Assembly (NCBI GenBank): GCA_902803245.1
Contig: CADCPJ010000130.1
Coordinates: forward strand, 1-8,853
Direction: 5' to 3'
Length of the DNA: 8,853 nt
Source: an uncultured Lachnospiraceae bacterium
Lineage (GTDB): Bacteria; Bacillota; Clostridia; Lachnospirales; Lachnospiraceae
Part shown: piece after piece, positions 5,043 through 8,853 of the stretch
Layout: each line of letters starts with the position of its first letter
Numbering within the stretch: the first letter of the stretch is position 1
Notes under the pieces: generated by a model
The model's input: only the letters and a program-made list of their open reading frames with translations
The model's database searches: none
Told to the model about the DNA's origin: nothing
Program-made: the position numbers and the translations under genes

Positions 5043-7094
5043 TCACTTCTTGTAAAGAATTGCGTATAGCCGCCTGTAGCTCTCCGAGGCACTCTCATCC
5101 CAGCTTACGAGGTACCGGTCGAATTCCTTCATCTCGTGTCCCTTAAGGTATCCGTTCATCACGCGCATGGCGGCGTCCTGGTACTTCGCGGAACCGGGCA
5201 GGCTGTGGCAGTAGGCCGCCAGCTGCCGGAACTCCTCTTTGTTCATAGGACTGGGAGTCTTTAAGAGCATGAGCCCGCTGAGGAAGCTGTACGCGTACTT
5301 CGCCTCGTTCGCTTGCCGCTTAAACTCCTCACACAGATCATCTCCCTCGCTCCATTTTTCAAAGAGAGAGGCATAGACGCCAATCGCCGGGCGGATCCCC
5401 AGATCCATGCCCTCAAGCTTGTCGATGACCGAAATAAGAGATTCCATGCCCTTCCGCCTGTTATTATTCTTCTTCGAGATATACTCCCCCGCGCGTTCTC
5501 TCATGAGCTCGTTGATGGTCCAGATCACGGGATCCACCGGCCAGGGATCACTCATTTCGCCGGAAAATGCGGCCTCCGCAGCCTCCAGATACCGCATGAC
5601 CGTGTATCCGGTCTTTCCGTCCTCGTCGGACAGGATGAGGTCGAGCTGCTTCCGGTATCTCCCGTCATCGCAGCTGTCCAGCTTCTCCAGATCCGCTTCG
5701 CTATGCATAGTCCGCCCCAGGGCTTCTCTCGCGTATCCGATCACCATCAGGTTCTGGGCCATGTTGCTGCGGGGCGACCACAGGGCAATCCGAAAGAGTG
5801 CGCTTTTTTCTTCTTCGCTTCTCCCGGACCGGAAGATATTCCTTAAAATGCGGTCAGGGGCATGATAAGCCATTCGAATCCAGCTGTCTATGATCGGAAT
5901 GCCGCACAGGTTCTCCTTTGCCTCCGCCTCGGCGGCATTCACCTGGTCGAGCTCCGCGAGCAGGATCTCCTTCATTTCCCGGTGATACTTGTTGCAGTAG
6001 GCGAGCTCAGTTTCGGTGAAGTCATGGGCCTCTTTTTCGCCGGGCTCGATTCCGATCGCCTGAACGGCTTCCCTGTACACTTCTCCCGCGTCCAGAGGAA
6101 ATGCCGAAAGATCCGTCTCGTTCACGTCATGGAATTCCCCGTGGAGTGCGTCATAGACGCGCATGGAGACAAGGCGCCTCATCTCCTCGTCTGTCTCATC
6201 GAGAAGCTTCTCCACGAGATCCTGGTCATATGTCCAGGAGTCCGGATTCCATCTCATGGCATCACTCAGTTTTTTTGTGTATATTCTCCGCAGCTCTTTC
6301 TTGTATTCGTCCGCACCCCTGTCCGAAATCAGAACCTCGTCGAAAGTCGCAGCGACCGTGTTGACGTACATCCGGTTGATCTGCCAGGAGGGAACGCCTT
6401 TCAGCAGCCCTTTTTTGTTGTCTGCGGCGCTCCTGTTATCTCCGGCGCTCCCGGCGCTCTTAATTCCTCCGGCGCTCCCGGCTTCTCCGGTGTCTCCGGC
6501 TTTCCCGCCGTCTCCGGCGCTCGCGGCATTTTGGGTGTCTCCGCTCCTCTCTTCCGCTCCCGCATCCTCATCATTTTCATCGTCTTCCGAAGCGTTCCTC
6601 ATCCCCAGGAAGAAGCCGATCGCAGCAAGGCACACAGCTGCAATCAGAGCCACCCACATCTTCAGATCTCCCTCGGGCCATGAAGCCCAGAAGGCAAAGA
6701 CAGCGAGCGAGCCCAGAAAGAGGACGAGCAGGCTTTTAAACATAAAAAACGGAATGGCAATCAGAATGCTGAGCATCATGAAAATGCAGCTGATTATGAG
6801 GAGTTTGGCATTCCCTTCGCCGGGAGTCCCGGATCCCGCAAAGTTCCTTGACAAAAAAAAGATCAGCAGCACATAGGACGCAGTCCGGCAAAGAGCGGTG
6901 AGGGACATCACCACGCGGTTCCCGCTGCTTTGCGCATCCAGAAAAATGGCAACAGATGCAGCGAGCACCGCGATCCCGATCATAAGAATTCTGTTCTGCA
7001 CGGACAGCCACTGATAGATCTGCTCCACTAACGGCAGGACAGCAGAGTCGGCGATTTTATTATAAGAAACGATCAGATATGCAGCCTGTCCCAT
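5043..7094 (-). CDS. Multi-pass membrane protein with large helical cytoplasmic domain, function unknown
   Basis: I do not recognise this family. From the ATG at 7094 it is 683 residues. Four or five hydrophobic segments lie at about 35-52, 61-81, 97-117, 120-139 and 146-164. A low-complexity linker rich in Ala, Gly, Ser and Asp covers about 167-229. The remaining roughly 450 residues are soluble, charged and mostly helical in character, with no catalytic motif I can name; a TPR-like or other alpha-solenoid fold is possible. A GTG at 7115 in the same frame would add seven residues, but the ATG is preferred: GGGGAG (7104-7109) sits 9 nt upstream of it, and a TATAAT at 7119-7124 would start transcription after the GTG. 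The gene is followed on the same strand by the SH3-repeat protein, so an envelope role for both is conceivable but unproven. It faces the hydrogenase genes divergently. Confidence 0.8.
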   Translation of the reverse strand: MGQAAYLIVSYNKIADSAVLPLVEQIYQWLSVQNRILMIGIAVLAASVAIFLDAQSSGNRVVMSLTALCRTASYVLLIFFLSRNFAGSGTPGEGNAKLLIISCIFMMLSILIAIPFFMFKSLLVLFLGSLAVFAFWASWPEGDLKMWVALIAAVCLAAIGFFLGMRNASEDDENDEDAGAEERSGDTQNAASAGDGGKAGDTGEAGSAGGIKSAGSAGDNRSAADNKKGLLKGVPSWQINRMYVNTVAATFDEVLISDRGADEYKKELRRIYTKKLSDAMRWNPDSWTYDQDLVEKLLDETDEEMRRLVSMRVYDALHGEFHDVNETDLSAFPLDAGEVYREAVQAIGIEPGEKEAHDFTETELAYCNKYHREMKEILLAELDQVNAAEAEAKENLCGIPIIDSWIRMAYHAPDRILRNIFRSGRSEEEKSALFRIALWSPRSNMAQNLMVIGYAREALGRTMHSEADLEKLDSCDDGRYRKQLDLILSDEDGKTGYTVMRYLEAAEAAFSGEMSDPWPVDPVIWTINELMRERAGEYISKKNNNRRKGMESLISVIDKLEGMDLGIRPAIGVYASLFEKWSEGDDLCEEFKRQANEAKYAYSFLSGLMLLKTPSPMNKEEFRQLAAYCHSLPGSAKYQDAAMRVMNGYLKGHEMKEFDRYLVSWDESASESYRRLYAILYKK
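6408..6596 (-). repeat. Low-complexity Ala/Gly/Ser/Asp linker with short DNA repeats
   Basis: This stretch of the membrane-protein gene codes for an acidic part (SEDDENDEDAGAEE) followed by irregular SAG/GDxG repeats. At the DNA level TCCGGCGCTCCCGG occurs exactly twice (6441-6454 and 6468-6481), 27 bp or nine codons apart, and related TCCGG units recur to about 6525. All visible spacing keeps the frame. Confidence 0.75.
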
Positions 7095-7103
7095 GACGAA
7101 CCA

Positions 7104-7109
7104 CTCCCC
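7104..7109 (-). promoter_or_regulatory. Ribosome binding site deciding the membrane-protein start
   Basis: GGGGAG on the minus strand lies 9 nt before the ATG at 7094. No Shine-Dalgarno is seen before the in-frame GTG at 7115, where the upstream bases are cattataatcaa. Confidence 0.6.
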
Positions 7110-7118
7110 AGCCACTTG

Positions 7119-7124
7119 ATTATA
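7119..7124 (-). promoter_or_regulatory. Probable -10 element of the membrane-protein gene
   Basis: A perfect TATAAT on the minus strand lies 24 nt before the preferred ATG. The -35 is weak (TTTCGT, 16 bp upstream). The predicted start near 7112 leaves a short leader containing the GGGGAG site. Confidence 0.5.
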
Positions 7125-7288
7125 ATGCTTACAGCCGTTAACGAAATTGTCTTTCTTGCGCAGAACATTTCGTTTTCCCTATATGCAGGTAAGCTAAGCA
7201 ATTGCCTTCGGCAAACTTAAGGTTAACCGATATAACAATAGACATCATAAATATAACATAGAAGTCTCTTGCAATCCATCCGCTTTTA

Positions 7289-7375
7289 TTATATGCTTGC
7301 TTTACGCTATCCGCAGATAAATACCTGCTTTCCTTGCTACTTGCATTTATTATATGTTATATGCTTGCCTTACGC
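7289..7375. repeat. Direct repeat pair upstream of the TM1266-family gene
   Basis: TTATATGCTTGCTTTACGC (7289-7307) recurs with one change at 7357-7375 (C for T at the twelfth or thirteenth base), 68 bp apart. A further TTTATTATATG (7346-7356) echoes the left flank. The second copy ends just before the GGAGG ribosome binding site at 7378-7382. The rest of the 7125-7388 spacer is AT-rich, with a small hairpin (TTGCC/GGCAA, 7202-7214). No convincing promoter hexamer pair could be fixed, although this is where the TM1266-family promoter should be. Confidence 0.7.
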
Positions 7376-7388
7376 CTGGAGGCATGAG

Positions 7389-7637
7389 ATGGAGACGAGA
7401 GTCGCAGTGATCAGCATCATCGTGGAGAACAGGGAATCCTCAGCGGCCCTCAACGAACTGCTTCACGAGTACAGCGAGTACATCATCGGCCGGATGGGAA
7501 TCCCTTACCGGGAGAAGAACATCAGCCTGATCTGCATCGGCATCGATGCCCCCGTGGACCGAATCAATTCATTAAGCGGAGCCATCGGGCGGATCCCGGA
7601 GATCAGCGCCAAGGTCGTATACGGAAAGAAGCAATGA
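7389..7637 (+). CDS. TM1266-family putative iron-only hydrogenase system regulator
   Basis: The 82-residue protein (METRVAVISIIVENRES...) matches the small ferredoxin-like (ACT/NikR C-terminal-like) family typified by Thermotoga TM1266. This family is found beside the [FeFe]-hydrogenase maturation genes and is named a putative regulator from that context. Visible family features are the opening strand VAVISIIVEN (5-14), the middle IIGRMGIPYREKNISLICIGIDAP (32-55) and the closing GRIPEISAKVVY (67-78). It has no DNA-binding domain of its own, and its real activity is not established. The start at 7389 is chosen because GGAGG (7378-7382) lies 6 nt upstream and the length then fits the family; an in-frame Met at 7269 would add an AT-rich, unlike N-terminus. 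hydF follows 257 bp downstream on the same strand, which supports the call, but a terminator lies between them. Confidence 0.9.
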   Translation: METRVAVISIIVENRESSAALNELLHEYSEYIIGRMGIPYREKNISLICIGIDAPVDRINSLSGAIGRIPEISAKVVYGKKQ

Positions 7638-7639
7638 GG

Positions 7640-7655
7640 GCGGGACGCATCCCGC
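7640..7655 (+). other. GC-rich hairpin just after the TM1266-family gene
   Basis: GCGGGA-CGCA-TCCCGC forms a 6-bp stem with a 4-nt loop, 2 nt after the stop codon. Only a short, delayed T-run follows (7667-7670), so it is a weak terminator at best and may instead protect the mRNA end. Confidence 0.4.
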
Positions 7656-7755
7656 GCCGCACTGCATTTTACATCGATGAATATCGGAATATCCCCTGAC
7701 ACCAAAACAGCCTGCACGCGGCTCTTGCGGTGAAAGACCGGACGAAAAGCTTAAG

Positions 7756-7784
7756 CCAGGGGTACCGGAATGCCCTGGTTTTTT
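7756..7784 (+). terminator. Rho-independent terminator between the TM1266-family gene and hydF
   Basis: CCAGGG (7756-7761) pairs with CCCTGG (7773-7778) around an 11-nt loop, followed directly by six T (7779-7784). It reads on the plus strand and would end transcripts of the upstream hydrogenase-regulator gene, implying a separate promoter for hydF. Confidence 0.8.
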
Positions 7785-7806
7785 GCTGTTCTTTTATAAA
7801 GAGGCA

Positions 7807-7845
7807 AAAACGTGACAACGGGGACTGTCCCCACTGTCACGTTTT
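7807..7845. repeat. 39-bp near-perfect REP-like palindrome
   Basis: AAAACGTGACA (7807-7817) is the exact reverse complement of TGTCACGTTTT (7835-7845). Inside it GGGGAC (7820-7825) pairs with GTCCCC (7827-7832) around one T, with AC on both sides as a small internal loop. The GGGGACnGTCCCC core flanked by GTGAC arms resembles dispersed palindromes I recall from many Firmicutes genomes, some linked to IS200-like (RAYT) transposases. That kinship is from memory, not checked. It can fold on either strand and could act as a bidirectional terminator or insulator before hydF. Confidence 0.85.
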
Positions 7846-7894
7846 CAGGCACAGAGCCGCGCAGATTTCAGAAATTTAAAAAGGAGCGCAGATC

Positions 7895-8853
7895 ATGACG
7901 GAACAATCGGGCATGAATGCCGTGGCGGCAGCAAACCGCCTGCATATCAGCTTCTTCGGCTGCAGGAACGCAGGGAAATCCAGTCTGGTAAATGCAGTCA
8001 CCGGCCAGGACCTGGCCGTAGTCTCCGATGTGAAGGGGACGACCACCGACCCCGTGAAGAAGTCCATGGAGCTTCTCCCGCTCGGGCCGGTCGTAATCAT
8101 CGACACGCCGGGTTTTGACGACGACGGAACCCTCGGCGAGCTGAGGGTTCGGAAGGCGAGACAGATCTTAAACCGCACCGACATCGCCGTCCTCGTCGTG
8201 GACCGGACAGCAGGCATGAGAAAGGAAGACAGGGAGCTCCTCGCCCTCTTTAAGGAGAAAGAGATTCCCCACCTCCTCGTCTGGAGCAAGGCGGATCTTG
8301 AGCCCGGAAGCCATTCGGACGGATTTGCCGCTCAGGAAAACCCCGAAAACGAGCTCACGGTCAGCGCCGCAACCGGCCAGGGAATCGAAGCCCTGAAGGA
8401 AGCTCTTGGCGCCCTCGCTCCGAAAGAAGATCCCTCCCACACGGTGACGGGGGGACTCATTCATGCGGGCGATATCGCGGTGCTGGTGGTTCCGATCGAC
8501 AAGGCCGCTCCCAAGGGCCGTCTCATCATGCCGCAGCAGATGACAATCCGGAGCATCCTCGATGCGGGCGGGTCGGCAGTTGTGACGCTCGACACGAAGC
8601 TGGCCGACACCTTAAATTCACTGCGGGAGGATCCGGCGATCGTCATCACGGACAGTCAGGTCTTCTCATATGTGAGCAGCGCGGTTCCGGACCGGATCCC
8701 CCTCACTTCCTTCTCCATCCTCATGGCGAAATACAAGGGGACCCTTGAGACATCCCTGCGGGCCATTTCCGCTTTTGACAAGCTCAAAGACGGAGACCGA
8801 ATCCTGATGGCGGAGGGATGCACCCATCACCGGCAGTGCGGAGACATCGGGAC
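7895..8853 (+). CDS. hydF: [FeFe]-hydrogenase H-cluster maturation GTPase HydF (partial, 3' end outside window)
   Basis: HydF is the cytosolic scaffold that receives the diiron subcluster made with HydE and HydG and delivers it to the hydrogenase; its GTPase aids this transfer. The 319 visible residues cover the GTPase domain: P-loop GCRNAGKSS (22-30), GTTTDP (48-53), DTPG (70-73), the G4 position as SKAD (131-134) in place of the usual NKxD, and SAA (157-159). The dimerisation domain follows (about 185-300). The first part of the cluster-binding site is EGCTHHRQC (307-315) with its CxH. The later HCxxC half, about 80-90 residues on in the family, lies beyond the edge. The start at 7895 has AAGGAG (7881-7886) 8 nt upstream. 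The TM1266-family gene just upstream is the usual partner. No clear promoter was found between the palindrome and the start. Confidence 0.97.
   Translation, partial: MTEQSGMNAVAAANRLHISFFGCRNAGKSSLVNAVTGQDLAVVSDVKGTTTDPVKKSMELLPLGPVVIIDTPGFDDDGTLGELRVRKARQILNRTDIAVLVVDRTAGMRKEDRELLALFKEKEIPHLLVWSKADLEPGSHSDGFAAQENPENELTVSAATGQGIEALKEALGALAPKEDPSHTVTGGLIHAGDIAVLVVPIDKAAPKGRLIMPQQMTIRSILDAGGSAVVTLDTKLADTLNSLREDPAIVITDSQVFSYVSSAVPDRIPLTSFSILMAKYKGTLETSLRAISAFDKLKDGDRILMAEGCTHHRQCGDIG

Noticed and set aside
5862..6683. 273-residue plus-strand frame antisense to the membrane-protein gene
   Set aside because: Antisense shadow with no ribosome binding site and composition driven by the linker repeats.
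7202..7214. TTGCC/GGCAA hairpin as a terminator in the divergent spacer
   Set aside because: Stem of only five pairs, three-base loop and no T-run on either strand.
7269..7388. N-terminal extension of the TM1266-family protein
   Set aside because: The added 40 residues come from the AT-rich direct-repeat region, lack a ribosome binding site and exceed the family length.

Overview
The window reads like a chromosomal segment of an anaerobic Bacillota, most likely a moderately GC-rich clostridium of the Lachnospiraceae type. The reasons are a Firmicutes-class galT, a HydF maturase with its TM1266-family companion (marks of [FeFe]-hydrogenase metabolism), a stand-alone bacterial SH3 repeat wall protein, and consistent AGGAGG-type ribosome binding sites. 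No phage, transposase, CRISPR array, tRNA or rRNA was seen.

Layout: (1) 1-512, minus strand: a Nudix hydrolase that runs in frame, with no stop, into the start of a Maf-family nucleotide pyrophosphatase; the window edge cuts it. (2) 529-2145, minus: galT with a strong intrinsic terminator. (3) 2146-2487: a 342-bp divergent regulatory region with a 12-unit, 14-bp tandem array and a clear sigma-A promoter. (4) 2488-3312, plus: an AraC-family regulator, probably controlling galT. (5) 3313-3459: four imperfect copies of a 35/36-bp hairpin-forming repeat between convergent genes, overlapping the stop codon of (6) a small GNAT-like protein (3452-3709, minus). (7) 3733-4914, minus: a secreted five-SH3b protein with its own terminator and promoter. 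(8) 5043-7094, minus: an unrecognised multi-pass membrane protein with a low-complexity linker and a large helical cytoplasmic domain. (9) 7095-7388: an AT-rich divergent spacer. (10) 7389-7637, plus: a TM1266-family putative hydrogenase-system regulator. (11) 7638-7894: a hairpin, an intrinsic terminator and a near-perfect REP-like palindrome. (12) 7895-8853, plus: hydF, cut by the right edge.

Functional themes are galactose (Leloir pathway) use under a divergent AraC regulator, nucleotide-pool sanitation (Nudix-Maf), a wall/envelope pair of uncertain role, and [FeFe]-hydrogenase maturation. The features most worth a second look are the Nudix-Maf fusion, the 14-bp array in front of galT, the 35-bp hairpin array that includes a gene's stop codon, and the palindrome plus terminator that separate the two hydrogenase genes. 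Nothing here clearly forms a new multi-gene system.
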